Source of the DNA: Lunularia cruciata
Lineage: Eukaryota; Streptophyta; Marchantiopsida; Lunulariales; Lunulariaceae
Assembly (NCBI GenBank): GCA_948567375.1
Contig: OX419760.1
Location: 32,364,001-32,428,000 of the forward strand
Direction: 5' to 3'
Length of the DNA: 64,000 nt
In this document: positions 1-12,500 of the stretch, one piece after another
Layout of the letters: each line of letters begins with the position of its first letter
How positions within the stretch are numbered: position 1 is the first letter of the stretch
Program-made: the position numbers and the translations under genes
The notes under the pieces: model-generated
What the model was told of the DNA's origin: nothing
The model's database searches: none
The model's input: the letters and a program-made list of their open reading frames with translations, nothing else

Positions 1-559
1 TTGGGCTTAAGTATCAATAAAACTTAGAGTATTTCATGGATATAGCCTTAATAGAGGTGAAACACATATCTCTTGTATTGGAAACTCTCATATATGTATC
101 TTGCATGTATGGTTATAGTCTATGTGCTAATAGTAGAGAGGGTCTTGCATTTTGTTTCTCACAACTAATTGAATTAAGGTTTGGAAAGAGTATGAGATTC
201 ATAATAATTCCATTACACTACATCATCATTTTAGCTTTTATTAGCTTGAATATCATAGGGTTCAATTTGATTAGGTTCCATAATAAATTCAAGTATAACA
301 CCGAGGTAAGAATTATTAAGTAAGTTATCTTGCACTTTTGAGGAAGATATCTCAAAGAAATCAATCTCAAAATGGGAAGTTCATAAGTGTAGAAGCTATA
401 GAACAAGTTTTCAAAGAAGATATTTTTGTTTTTTTTATGTGGATCAAATCCATAGTGAAAGAAAAATTTGGTAAGGATAATAAGACTCAAAAAGAAATGA
501 TAAATCAAATAGTACAAAATTTTGCAAACATATGTAAAAAAGATCTTCCTTAGAGGTAT

Positions 560-1795
560 CCTTTTATTTGTAGCTTCTCTAACCAATTTTTCTAAATCTT
601 GAAGCCTCAAAATAACAAATGAGACCTTCCTTGTTGCTTATTCAAACCCTCTTTTAAATTTACTCAACTACCACCTAATTTGATATATATCTAAATTTGG
701 TCAACCATTGCTAAATCTCATCATAAATTTGGAATTTTGGAGGGTGACTGCTCTCAAATCTGGTCAATTTGAATTCCTTTACTACCAAATCTGGCCAATG
801 TCTCCAATCTAGTAGTTGAGGACCTCAAATCTCTAATTTGAGAAGATGGACTTACACTCATTGAGCCAAACCCACTCTAGCACAATGAACCTATAATATA
901 TTGAGCTATCAAAAGCTAGTGAATGAATATAAGAAACTAAATATAGCAAAAAAGCAGTAGAACTAGCATATATCTAGGAATTCTAACAATGTTCTAGAAG
1001 TATCTAGGAAGCTTCTTGGTAGAAGCACATAGGATTTCTAAGAATGTTCTAAAAGTACACAAGGAACTTCTTAATGATAATCTCCTAAGAGCTTCCCCTA
1101 GATGGAGTAACTTGTATGCAAAGTAAATGCCTAGCTTAGCTTGTATATAAAGTAGATGGCTTGCTTGACTTGCACCCAAGAAATATAACTTCTAAAAGGA
1201 AGCTTGTTTGGATTCTTGTATTTAGCTTCACTATAGATACTAAAGCCAAAGCTCATGCTAAACATTTTAGAGTTTCATCCATTCATTTGAGAGTTCCAAT
1301 ATGATTTTCCCTTCTATTATTTCTCTTCTTAGTCCTTTACAAAATCCAAGTTTCACTCACTAGTTTTATCCATCATAGTAAGGAGCTTCAAGGATCAATA
1401 TAGAAGAAGTGAGCTCTTTGGAGCTCAACTTTGAGGTATACCTCTCCTTGGGAAGCCAAGGAGTACAACCTAAAAGCACATCTAACGGTATTGTTGGTAC
1501 AAACAATGGTTCTTATGATGCCCACCATCAAGTAAGCCATGAGTAGTTATTGATAAAACAATGGCTACCATTGTACTCATTCTAAAATCCTAGCTAACTA
1601 GCACAGGTGTTGCAAATGTCATGATAGTGCTAATGATGTTAGAATTCATAATTCCAAGTTTATACTCAAATATATACCATAGTTTATGGGGTCTTGATCC
1701 CTTATTACATATAAAGGAATACTATGTCTTTCATAAATGATTAGTCAAGGTTTTTTTGGATTTACTTTATACATGAGAAGTGTGATGTCTTTGTC
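560..1795 (+). other. Foreign block inside element A containing LTR fragments
   Basis: Element A jumps from the segment before RT (ends about 555) to RT proper (about 1800), where element B has only some 80 bases. The intervening 1.2 kb has no coding signal. It holds a family-1 LTR-like segment (892-1341). Near 1400-1425 it has an 18-bp palindromic motif, TGAGCTCTTTGGAGCTCA, also found in the LTRs of element D. It looks like a mosaic of old LTR insertions. I could not define clean target duplications. Confidence 0.5.
892..1341 (+). repeat. Solo LTR-like fragment, family 1
   Basis: This segment resembles the LTRs of elements A, B and C in the same order: a degraded TGTAATAATATTGAG-like start, repeated TCTAGGAAGCTTCT-type motifs, a tract like TATAAATACAAAGCCAAAGCTC near 1235-1260, and an ending close to CTTTACA at 1341. 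The start lacks a clean TG, so the left boundary is approximate. Confidence 0.5.
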
Positions 1796-2470
1796 AATGT
1801 ATTTACTCTTACCAAATGAGTTAAAAGAGATCAAAAAAACATTGATCAAGTTGTTGGAGAAGGATTTCATACAAAACATCACCTTGGAGAACACCAATGC
1901 TTCTTGAACCATAGAAGGATCTACGGCTTTGATTTTTTATTGGTTATTGTGATCTTAATAAAAAAAGTGAAGAATTTCATATTCATTGCCTCAAGTTGAT
2001 AACTTGTTTGATCAAAAAAATAAAGTATAATTCTTCTCTAAATTAGATTTTTGAAGTAACTATAAGAAGATTCCAATTGATGAGAAAGATGTATTGATGA
2101 TTGCATTTTGTAAAAGGTATGGATATTTTGAATGGATAGTTTTACCTTTTGGGTTCATTAATTGCTCAAAAAAATTTCATGGATCAAATGCTTTGGGTCT
2201 GAAAGGTGTTATTTGATCAATACATTGTAATGTTCTTGGGTGAAATTTTAATCTATTGTTAGATAGAAGTATAACATAAGAACTTTGTATGAGAAGTCTA
2301 AAGATAACTATAATAATGAAAATTCTATTGCAAGAAATCCAAATGTGCCTTTTGGAAGAAGGAAGCTACCTCTTATACCATCAGATTTTAATGCAAGGAT
2401 CAAGATGGAAGAGGAGAAAATCAAAGCTATTACTTATTGTCCTACTCCTAAAGATGTTACAAAAATTTGG

Positions 2471-2680
2471 GGATTTAATGGATTAACAAGATTTTATTGA
2501 TGGTTCATATACTATTAGGCTCATGTTACTATACTATTAACAAATCTCTTAGGGAATAAAAAAAATAGAAGTATGAGTATTTAATGGATTAACAAGCTTT
2601 TACAAATGGTTCATACATGATTATGCTCATGTAGCCACACCATTAACGAGTCTCTTAGGAAAGACAAGAAGCTTTGAGTG
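2471..2680 (+). repeat. 106-bp tandem duplication in element A
   Basis: Two diverged copies begin near 2471 and 2577. Both carry TTTAATGGATTAACAAG, a TGGTTCATA box and a CTCTTAGG end. The duplicated piece is the stretch joining RT to RNase H. The copies differ at many positions, so the duplication is old. Confidence 0.7.
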
Positions 2681-3200
2681 GACTACAAAGTAAGAAGAAG
2701 TATTCAAGAAACTTAAGGATATAGTGTACTCACAATATATCCTCACAACCATATGATCCTCACCTATCTTATGTGGTTGATCTTGCTTCTAACTTTGCAA
2801 TCAAATTTTTGTCATAATAAGAATTCACTAGATCTATTGCACCTCATTACCTTTATATCCTAATGAGTAAAATTAGTAAAAATAAATTATTCTACTTGAA
2901 ATTGCAAATAATTAACAATGGTATAAGTAATAAAGGCATGGAGATAGTATCTCTTAAGGAAAAAAGTGATAACATGTACCATTCATGAACCTTCATTCCA
3001 AGCCTTGCATTTGAAGCACATGAATATTTGGCATCAATAACAGGAGTAGCAATGAAAATGATATGATATCAAGCTTGAGTATATACCAAGAAAGCTCCAT
3101 GTCATTATTGATAGCTTTATTATGATGAACTAATTTGAAGATTCTTCTTGAAGCTCTCAAAACAATGGAAATTGCCGTTGCACTAATTGACTCAAAGGCT

Positions 3201-3400
3201 TAGTTCAAGACTACTTTACAACAATATCTCTTTGTTCATCTTGTGTAAAGTCACCTTGCAACACATGACAAGGAGTACAATACTTGCCATTGTGTAAATT
3301 AACTCAAAGGTCCAGACATAGTTCAAGACTGCTTTACAACAAGATTCTTTTTTTCATCTTTTGCAAAGTCACCTTGCAACACATGAAAATGAACATGATG
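3201..3400 (+). repeat. 118-bp tandem duplication in element A
   Basis: The phrase TAGTTCAAGACT followed by CTTTACAACAA and later AAGTCACCTTGCAACACATGA occurs at 3201 and again at 3319. The duplicated piece lies between RNase H and the integrase zinc region. Only the second copy runs on into integrase sequence. Confidence 0.7.
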
Positions 3401-4760
3401 CTTTTTCTTTCAAGGATGGCTTTATATTTCATAAGAACAAAATCTTTGTTCTAGTTATGAGGAACCTACAACTTTTTTGACCTCAAGACACACAAGACTT
3501 ACCAATCAATGGTCATATGGGTGTGATAAGATATTGAATACCTTATAATGGTGGTAGACAAACACAATATTGATATGTTCTATAGTTTGTTTGATCTTGT
3601 GAGAGTTGCAAATACAACAAGATAAGCCACCAAAAATTAGATGGACTAATTCAACCAATACCAATTCCATTTGCCCTATAGAAATAAGTGAGTTTAGACC
3701 TCATCACATCCTACCTAAGATTGATGAAGGATATAAAAGAGTTGTGGTGTTTGTCAATAAGCTGAGTAAGTAGATTTGCTTGGCAATACAATGGATGCTC
3801 TAAGATTGGTTGAGATTTACTTTGATATTGTATTCAAACAAATGGGATGTCCTTGTCTTTAATTGTGATCCTTTATTCATTGGTAAATTTTGGCAAGCAT
3901 TTTTCAATATACTAATAACACCAAGGTTGTGTTACTTATAGCCTATCACTCTCAAGTTGATAGGAAAGTAGAGTGAGAAAATTACACCTTAGAAGATATG
4001 TTATGTACTTTTGTTAATATTCACCACATTAACTAAGATAAATATCTTAAGATTACCATGCTTTCCTACAATAATCACAATGAAGTAAAGGATTTTCTGC
4101 TTTCATTCTTAATTTTGGGAATGATCATTTGTTCCAATTCTCATCTTACTCCACAATCAGCTCATGTTCTTCATATTTCTACCTCCTTGTCTATGTTTTT
4201 TATATCTTTATGCCAAGCAAAAATTCATCCTCTTTTTGCTCAAAATTGGTACAAGTAAAATTTGTATTATGATATTACTTTTCATATAAATGATAAGGTC
4301 ATGCTTCCCTCTAGTAACCTTTTCTTTTTTCTTGGCATCCAAGTTTGTAAACTTGCTCAAAATTGGATATGACTATTTGATATCATTGATCATTTCTCTT
4401 ATTGCTTATAAACTTGCCTTCTTAGTCATATGAAGATCCATCATGTCTTATATGTCTTGAAGTTAACACTCTTTGTTTCTAATAAATATTATTTTCCTAC
4501 TTGTATATAAATTTTTCTTCCTCTAATCTTTGTAAATGACCATGAATAATACAAAGTCAACCATATTCTTACACAAGAGATATCCAACATGGTTGTCAAC
4601 AACAAATTGAATATAAGGTCCTTGAGAAAGACTATCTCCTTCATGATGATGTCACATAGGAGTTTGTTTCTCAACTTTAGTCATCCAGCCTCAGACAGCC
4701 ATACAAGAGTGCAAATAATCCATTAGAATGAGGACATCACCAACTAGCTGTGAGGAGATA

Positions 4761-5124
4761 TGTAATAATATTGAGTTAGCATGAGCTAAGTATAATTAAA
4801 AGAAATTTAAAACAAGTATACATATAGGAACTCCAAGAATTTTCTAGAAGCATCTAGTAAGCTTCTTATTGAGAAATTCTAAAAACTTCCAAAGAATTGA
4901 GAAGCTTGTATGTTAAGTAAGTAGCTAGCTTAGCTTTCACACCCAAAAATGCACATTCTTGGAGACTCTAGAAGGAAAATTCTTTGGAAGCTTGCTTTAG
5001 AGTCTTGTACTAATTTATATATAAATACCAAGCTCTTGTTCAACCTAAGTAATTGGAGTTTCCTGCAATTGAGAGTTTTAAGTTGGTCTTCCCTTTCTTT
5101 TATTTATGTCCTTTGTCTATAACA
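4761..5124 (+). repeat. 3' LTR of element A (family 1)
   Basis: It starts TGTAATAATATTGAG right after the purine-rich GCTGTGAGGAGATA and ends near TATAACA. It shares with the other family-1 LTRs the CTAGAAGCATCTAGTAAGCTTCT region and a TATATATAAATACCAAGCTC promoter-like stretch (about 5015-5035). At about 364 bp it is slightly shorter than the B and C copies. Confidence 0.7.
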
Positions 5125-5187
5125 TCCAATTTTTCTAAATAATTAGTGCCTTAAAGTTGAAAAAGTGCAGTCATTCAAACAAAACAA

Positions 5188-5640
5188 GAGCTCATAATAC
5201 AAGCATCCATCCAAGGTAAGCGATAGTTATTCTTCATGATAATTTTTTATTTTATGTATAATAATCAATACACATCCATCATTGTTCTTCACAAACAAAA
5301 CTTGAGCTCATAAAACAAGTCAACCATCCTAGCTAAAGGATAGTTATTCTTGATGAATATTTTATTTGGTGTAAAATAATCAATACATGTCTATCATGAT
5401 TCTTCATGAACAACACTAGAGCTCTAAAAAAAGTTTTCAATCTAGGGAAGGGATAATTATTCTAGATGATCTTTTTATTTTGTGTATAATACTCAATACA
5501 CATCCATCATTCTTCTTCACAAATCAAACCAGAGCTTATAAAACAAGTCATCTATCATAGTTGAGTGAAAGTTATTCTTGATGAATTTTTATGTGTGTAT
5601 AATAATCAATATGTATCCATCATTCTTTGTCACAAACAAC
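5188..5640 (+). repeat. Four-copy tandem array, about 115 bp per unit
   Basis: Units begin near 5188, 5304, 5419 and 5532 with GAGCT(C/T)(A/T)(T/A)AA. Each contains a TAGTTATTCTTGATGA-like box, a TGTATAATAATCAATACA-like box and a CATCCATCATTCTT-like end. Spacings are 116, 115 and 113 bp. The array lies just outside the 3' LTR of A, and no coding potential is seen. The remaining bases up to 5912 are AT-rich and unremarkable. Confidence 0.85.
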
Positions 5641-5912
5641 AATAAGTGTGTGAACATATGATTGGTTGGGTGAATCTTTTCTTGAAATATTCTTTAAGTT
5701 TTGGATTATTTTCAATTGCTTGATCTAACTAAGATGAAGCTTTATGAAGTGGCATAGTTCTTACAAGGATCTTAATCTTATGATCTACCTTTTTATGGTT
5801 GTAAATTAGTTGATAGATCATTTAGGAATTGATTTTTTATTCTTCAATCTTTCCTCTTAAATCTTGAATAAAATGATCTTAATTGTCCATAGAAATTGTT
5901 ATATTTCTTATA

Positions 5913-7059
5913 TGTAACAATATTATGGAGTTTAGTGATAAAGTTAGTTAACGCTAAAAATAGCAGATATGGTCAATTAGCCTAGAATATTTTAGAAATA
6001 TTCCAACTAGCTTAGCTTGCACCCCAAGTAGTTAGCTTCTAGAAGAAAGCTTCTAGAAGCTTCAAACTAGCTTAGCTTGCACACCAAGTAGAATATTTTG
6101 AAAAGAAAGCTTCTTGAGAAACGTCCAAGTGAACTTGGCTTGCACTCCAAGAAAGCGGCTCAAGGAAGCTTCTTGAGAAACTTCTCAAGAGTTGTAATGC
6201 CAAGAGCTAGCCATATGATCTTGATGTGAAATTTGGTTTGGTAACTTATGGAACAATGTTATACATGATGGAAAAAAATATTAGATAGAAGTATCACCAA
6301 AAGAGTACTTCTACTAATAGGGCATAAACCAAAATAGACTTGAAACCTTTGGAACCAATAGCTAGATATATGATTTAAAGGTGAGAATTGGTTTGGTAAC
6401 ATCAAGAATGATGTTACATATGACGGACTTAATAGATTAGAAAGGGGTATCACTAGAAGGGAACTTTTACTAATAAAGTAGGATCCAAAATATGTCTAAA
6501 AACTTTGAAGGCAATTTTGGAGGCCTAAACGGATAAATTAGGCCTCAAAAATGAGTGCATCCTCCCAAAGATAGAGGAAAAGCTGGCCTTCCATTCCTCC
6601 TTGGTTTTTCTCTTCAAGATCTTTCCAATAGTAGCTCACCCATGTGATTATGAGATTCATATAAGAATATTCTCTAAAATATTCCCTTTGATGAAAGCTT
6701 GTTTGACCAACTAGATAGGATTAGGACCAACATGTCACCCATCCAAGTAAGTAATCCAAGGGTGGAGCTTGCTGACATGTCACCTATCTTTGTGCCTAAT
6801 CCTATGGTGGGGTTTCCTTGGAGGAAATCCTCTTTGTATATATAATAAAGAGAATGTGCTCCTTTGGGGCATCGGATGCTTGAGTGTGAAATTTGTGTTT
6901 TCTCTCTTCTCTTGTCCTTGGAGTATTACAAGAGCCTTGTATGCTCCTTATAAATACAAAAGCCAAAGCTCATGCTAGGCATTTGGAGTTTTTCACATTC
7001 AAGTGTCTTGATCTTCTCTTCCATTCTCCTATTTTTCTCCTCGATCTCAATGTTTTACA
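5913..7059 (+). repeat. 5' LTR of element B, split by a solo LTR
   Basis: It starts TGTAACAATATTATGGAG and ends GTTTTACA at 7059. It corresponds to the 3' LTR (18472-18897) except for the 738-bp insert at 6193-6930. The promoter-like TATAAATACAAAAGCCAAAGC lies at about 6950-6970. Confidence 0.8.
6193..6930 (-). repeat. Solo LTR of the element E family inside B's 5' LTR
   Basis: Read on the minus strand it matches the LTRs of E, including the CCTTTGGGGCATCGGATG region and the terminal TGTAAT...ATTACA. Flanking bases are AGAGT (6188-6192) and AGAGC (6931-6935), a 5-bp duplication with one difference. It is longer than the 600-bp E LTRs because of an internal tandem duplication of about 155 bp: the blocks from about 6199 and about 6353 both run TAGCTA-ATATGAT...GGTTTGGTAAC. 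Confidence 0.82.
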
Positions 7060-7072
7060 TTGGTATCATAGT
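7060..7072 (+). other. Primer-binding site of element B (degraded)
   Basis: TTGGTATCATAG lies one base after the 5' LTR. The intact form TGGTATCAGAGC, complementary to the 3' end of initiator tRNA-Met, is seen in elements C and E. It gives plus-strand polarity for B. Confidence 0.7.
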
Positions 7073-7299
7073 AGGAATGGGATGGATGGAATTTGTGAAC
7101 CACCAAATCCATTTCCGACAAACCATTGGGAGTTTTGCATCCAAGTACTACCCAAGCATCATTTCACACAGTTCTTCATCTCACGCTTTGGGTAGGATAT
7201 TTTGAATACAATCACCTTGTCCAAGGAACCATTGGTACTTCCGTTTGTAACTTATGGAGAATGATAGACTTGTTGCATCTATTTGTTAATAAATTAGAT

Positions 7300-8929
7300 A
7301 AATTATGGATGGTATGATAGAGTAGTAACCATGGCAACAATGCTTGAGGTTATCATTGCTATGCAATAACAAATCAAGCACCTTACTTGATTGTTGGATG
7401 AACAAGATCATTGACCACAAGAGCATCAATTTGAGAAGGAGAAGACCAAATCTGATCTCCAACAACCAAGGTTTTCAAAAGAAAGAATCTCTTAGGTGCA
7501 ATAGAGAATTTTTTCTTTGACTAGAAACTTTATTTTGAAGCTACCAACCTTCAAGATGAACAAAAATAGATTCTCTAAACTTCTAGTCAACTCAATGGAG
7601 TGGCAAAGTTATGGAGGCAATTTTGAGTGGAGCAAGATGAACGGAAAATTTTTGCACCAATCTTAACATGGGCAAAATTCAAGAGTGCAATAATTGGTCA
7701 ATTCTAGGCTATAAATGCCACATGAGCTGCATAAGATAGGTTTGAAGAGTTGAAGTAGATTGGTAGAGTTGAAGTAGATTGGTTCTATAAGAAATTATAT
7801 CATGCAATTCTAGAACACCTTCATGAAAATTCTAGATATACTAGAAGGTGAAGCTCTGGATCAATTTATGAGGTCACAAAGTCACAAACCAAATTAAAGG
7901 TAACTATGCAAGAGCCACAACACTTTGAGGAAGCCATGTGGTTGGTCAAACACTTTGATTTCTTAGTTGTAACAACTTGGTCTTGACCTTGACCTCCACA
8001 AAACCTACCAATACACTACACATGGGTGGAGTAGCTATCACCAATGGAGATTGATGTCATTCAATGGAGACCACTTGGCACAATAGATCAAGAAAAAATA
8101 TGACAAAGTGGTGGTTGTTTTTATTGTCACCAAATTGGATATTGTATCATTGAATGTCCATTCAAGTGATCCTAGTAGGAGATTTGGGAACTTGATTAAT
8201 CCTAAGCTCAACCTATGCAAGTTTACTTCACTTGCAAGGTATGATATCTGATTGTGGTTGTAAGTTTTTGGTTGATTTGGGAAGTTTAGAAAATTACTTG
8301 TCCATGCAATTAGGAAAGAATTACATATTCTTATCAAGCCAATAATTAGAAGAAGATTGATGATGGTGGATGGTAGAAAGGGTTTACTCCACACCTTGTA
8401 TCTTGTTATAGTCAAGATTGGAAAAGAGTATTTGGAGGGTATGAGGTTTGTAGTGGCACCTCTACACTATGATGTCATTCTAGGTCTACCTTGGCTTGAA
8501 CATCATAAGGTTCAATTTGATTGGAACCGATAATAAATTCAAGTATAACACCAGGTAGGAATATTTGATTAGGTTGTTTGGCAACTTTGAGTAAGACACC
8601 TAAGAATAGTCATGCCGAAGATGGGAAGTTTGTCAAGAAGGTAGCCATAGAGCAAGCCTTGAAGAGAGATGAGTCCCAAGATGGGAAGTTTGTGAGGAAA
8701 GCAACCATAAAGCAAGCTTTGAAGAGAGATGAATCTCTAGATGAGAAGTTTATCAATGAAGCAGCCATAGAGAAAGCTTTGGAGGAAGATAAGTATAATT
8801 TCATGGTGTGGATCAAGCCAATCATACAAAGAGAATTTGAGGAGTGTCAAGAGCCTCATCAAGCAATGGTTGATCAAATAGTTTAGGAGTTTGTGGACGT
8901 GTTTCCAAATGATCTGCCAAAGGGGTTAC
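7300..8929 (+). pseudogene. Element B gag, protease and segment before RT (broken)
   Basis: This is the homologue of the minus-strand region 47160-45300 of element C. Gag covers about 7300-8180 and ends in a zinc-knuckle remnant near 8115-8160 that reads CFYCHQIGYCIIEC; the His of element C's copy is Cys here. The protease, about 8220-8540, ends with the LHYDVILGLPWLEHH motif. Its active-site strand reads FLVDLGS, where C has LIDFGGS. Three 20-residue repeats and the start of RT follow, cut by element E at 8930. Stops and shifts are scattered through gag. Confidence 0.75.
8620..8799 (+). repeat. Three 60-bp repeats between protease and RT
   Basis: Units start at 8620, 8680 and 8740. Each encodes a 20-residue motif of the form D(G/E)KF(V/I)xxxxIxxAL(K/E)xDxxx. 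The 60-bp period keeps the frame. Element C has a corresponding run on the minus strand near 45410-45590, and element A shows a single recognisable unit (about 370-430). Confidence 0.85.
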
Positions 8930-9528
8930 TGTAATATTCCAAGGATATGAGACCTGAGAAGAAGCACACCATGAGAAACACATGATTTAACACTCAAACC
9001 TCTGATGCCCCAAAGGAGCACCTTCTCTTTATTATATGGACAAAGAGAATCTCATCCAATGAAGCTCCACCCTAGGATTAGGTAGACAGATAGGTGACAT
9101 GTCAGCAAGCTCCACTCTTGGATTACTTACTTAGATGGGTGACATGTTGATCCTGGTCCTATCTAGTTGATCAAACAAGCTTTGACCAAAGGGAATCTTT
9201 TAGGGAATCTTCTTGTAGGAATCTCAAAATCACATGGATGAGGTACCGTTGGAAAGCTCACAACGAGACAAAGCAAGGCGGAAGGAAGGCCAACCTTTCC
9301 TCAAAGGCTGGGGGATTTGGCACCTTCTTGGAACATAATTCATCTATTTAGGCCTCCAAAATTGCCTTCAAAGATTTCAAGTATATTTTGGTTCCTACTC
9401 TATTAGTAGAAGTCCACTTTTGGTGATACTTCTTTCTAATCTATTCAGTCCATCATATGTAAAATCCTTCTAGATAGTACCAAACCAATTTTCACCTTTA
9501 AATCACATGTTTAGCTATTGGTATTACA
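8930..9528 (-). repeat. 3' LTR of element E
   Basis: It starts TGTAATATTCC and ends GGTATTACA. It matches 14438-15039 over its whole length with scattered substitutions. The retrotransposon reads on the minus strand, so this left copy is the 3' LTR. Confidence 0.92.
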
Positions 9529-9540
9529 AACCTCCCTCCT
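9529..9540 (-). other. Polypurine tract of element E
   Basis: AACCTCCCTCCT on the plus strand is an almost pure purine run on the minus strand, directly next to the left LTR. This is where plus-strand DNA synthesis is primed in LTR elements. Confidence 0.75.
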
Positions 9541-12500
9541 TTTAAGATGCAACGTCCTCGTTGTGCAATTGTTGCTCAAATGCTTGCACCAACACCGTTG
9601 CATGTGTCAAATTGGCAACAAGCTCTCAAGTTGCTTCATAGAGGGGATAACCTTTCCATTGTACTAGATAGTCCACCCATGGATGGCGAGTACCACCCAT
9701 GCATTTTTGGAAAATACACTCCACTTCATATTCCTCCATGCCATCAATGAGTGTTGAACAAGGTCACATGTCTTGTGTGGAATGATAAGGGCCTAATCGG
9801 GGAGTATATATACGTAGTAAGAAAACATGGAATACTAGATGGATCTTCATGTGTGGTGGTAGCTCAAGGTGATAAGCCACAACACCAACTCAATAAAGAA
9901 TAAAAAAAGGACAATAAAACGGGGTCTGAGCTTACAAAGAACGGAGTGACATAGGTAGATGCATTCACCAAATTATTGTAAGAAAATTCCACCAATGGGA
10001 GTAGGGTGTCTCACCTCTCTTGCTCCTCTATAGTGAAGCCGTGTAGCATGTCTTCAACAATGCAATTTGCCCGCTCTGTTTGTCCATCTATTTGGGGGTG
10101 GTAAGCTATGGACATGGCCAACTTGGTTTTGAAGAAACCAAAGAGTGTTTTTGTATACATACTAGTGAATTGAGTGCTTATATCAGTGACAAGTACTAAA
10201 GACAAACCATGGTGAGAGAAGACTACATCTAAGTATAATTGAGCTAGTTACAGAGTGGTAACATCCTTGGTGGTAGGGCGTACATGAATCATTTTGCTGA
10301 GCCGGTCCACAAAGACCACAATGGAGTCAAACCCTGAGGTGGTCTTGGGTAATTCACACACAAGATCCATACTCACTTGTTCACAACGTTATGTAGGAGT
10401 GGGAAGAGGTTGAAGGAGCCTTGCATGGGCTTGATTGGAAGCTTTGTTCTGTTGACATAGTAGGCAGTTGCGCATGTAGTCCATCACGTCATTGCTCATC
10501 TTGGGCCAATAGTAATGGCATTGGATTGCATCCAAGGTCTTGTCCACTCCGACAGGACCTGCAATGGCCAAATCATGACATCTGCTAGAATGGTGGTGTA
10601 TAATTCTGGAACATTTGGGATCCATAATCTGCCATCACAAAAGGTGAGTCCTTGGTTGGTGACGCCTTTGGATGATTGCACTCCTATAATTTGTGGATTA
10701 ATTTTTGTAGCAGCTAGAATCTCTGGCCAAAATTCAAGGTTAATATTATAATCTTAACCTCTACCACCAAATTTTTTGCCATCGGCATCTAGGTGAATGC
10801 GTATGCAAGTTGCTTCTTACCTTCCACATAGGTGATTATCATGTTGAAGCATTGTTGCCACTCTACACATCAAATCTCACAACAAGATAGATCTTTTTGC
10901 GTCTTGAGGTTGACTAGAGGTTTTTGGTCTATCTCGACTACAAATGTCTTCTTGCCCAAATAGTGCTTCCAATGCTTGGTTGCAAGGACAATGACCAACT
11001 CTTCTTGTTCTATGGTATGATAGTTGCACTCTAATGGTAACAACTCTTAAGAGAAATATGCAATTGGATGCCATCCATCATGCCACTCTTGTTGTAGGAC
11101 TACTCCTATTGCTACGCCTGACGCATCTCTAACCAACTTGATTGGACATTTTGGGTCATACCACTTTAAGATTGGTGCATGTAACAAGGCGGCTTTAAAT
11201 TCTTGAAATGCTAACTCTTGTGCGGTTCTCCATGTCCACTTCTTCCCCTTGCCAAGTAGTGTCATTAAAGGTTGTGCAGCCTTGGAGAAATCCTTGACAA
11301 ATTGATGATAGAATCCCGTCAACCCCAAGAATTTCTTGAGTTGAGTCTGATCTTTTGGAGCATGCTATTTTTTAATGACCTCTATTTTATTTGTCAAAAC
11401 TTGAATATCCTCTACACTTACTCTATGTCCTAAGTAGTCTACTTTAGACTTGCCAAATTTGCACTTTGAGAGTTTGGCATACAATCAATTCTATCTTAGA
11501 ATCTGGAGGACTTCTCTAGATGTTTGTGTTTTGTCATTGTGCTACTATATACTAAGATGTCATCCAGGAAGACAATAACAAACTTATCCAAATATGGATG
11601 AAATATGTCATTCATTAGACTCATGAAAGTGACCGGTGCATTGGTGAAGCCAAAAGGCATCACGAGATACTCAAAGTAGCCATTCTTGGTTCAAAAGGTT
11701 GTTTTATACACATCCTCCTCTACAATTTGGATTTGATTGTAACCGCTCTGCAAGTCCAATTTGGTGAAGTGTCTTGCTCCATTGAGTTGATGAAACAGGT
11801 CATTCATGCAAGGTAAGGGGTATTTTTTCTTTATTATTTGCTGATTGAGACCCTGATAGTCAATGCACATGCGCATTGTACCATCCTTCTTGTTCACAAA
11901 CAAGACAAGAGCCCCATATGGTGATATGCTAGGTTGGATGAACCCTTTTTGTAGCATATCCTCAATTTTATTCTTACACTCTTCCAACTCATGATGTGAT
12001 AGGTGATATGGGGCCTTACAAGGAGGTGTCTTCCTCGAGAGTGTCTCAATTTTATGATCTACTCTCCTTTTTGGAGGTAATCCTGCAAGTAGATCATCAA
12101 GAAAGACATCTTGAAACTCATTTACCACATCCTTCAATTTCTCAAGAATCTGTCCATTGAGTTGTGCACTCTAGACTTCTCTTATTAGACCCATGAAAAA
12201 TCTATTGGTCTTATAGATAGCTATTGTCCCTATGACATAGAGAGGCAATTCTTGCTTGTGTGCTTTTTCTTTAACCCCACTAATCAAAAATTTGTGGGTT
12301 CTCATTGTTTTCTTTCTCCAATCTACCATAGGATTGTAATGCTCTATCCATGGTATGCATAAGATTACATCATAACGAGCTAATTGTATCATTCATCACT
12401 CAATTACTTCCTAATATTCTCCTACAAAGAGTGTTACCTATCTAGGTAATGATTCAATCCTCTTTGTTTGCCCATTAGGTAGCTCTAATTCTTTGCTCTC

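Larger units (their letters stand above)
1..5124 (+). mobile_element. Decayed Ty3/Gypsy chromovirus A, truncated at window edge
   Basis: This is a plus-strand Ty3/Gypsy relic whose left end lies outside the window. Order seen: end of protease and the start of RT (about 200-555), RT (1800-2500), RT-RNase H junction (2400-2800), RNase H/integrase (3000-4260), integrase C-terminus and chromodomain remnant (4260-4690), purine-rich tract (4751-4760), 3' LTR. It aligns by eye with element B (for example 270-560 with 8510-8920, and 2285-2500 with 15600-15850). The reading frame is broken throughout, and the RT FLDD box is degraded near 2230. Its length is increased by an insertion (560-1795) and two internal tandem duplications. 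It is the most decayed of the chromoviruses here, probably the oldest. Confidence 0.8.

Noticed and set aside
5188-5640. CRISPR-like array
   Set aside because: Units are directly adjacent without unique spacers, and the DNA is eukaryotic; it is an ordinary tandem repeat.
10515-10751. 78-codon plus-strand frame
   Set aside because: It is a shadow of the element E integrase region on the minus strand.
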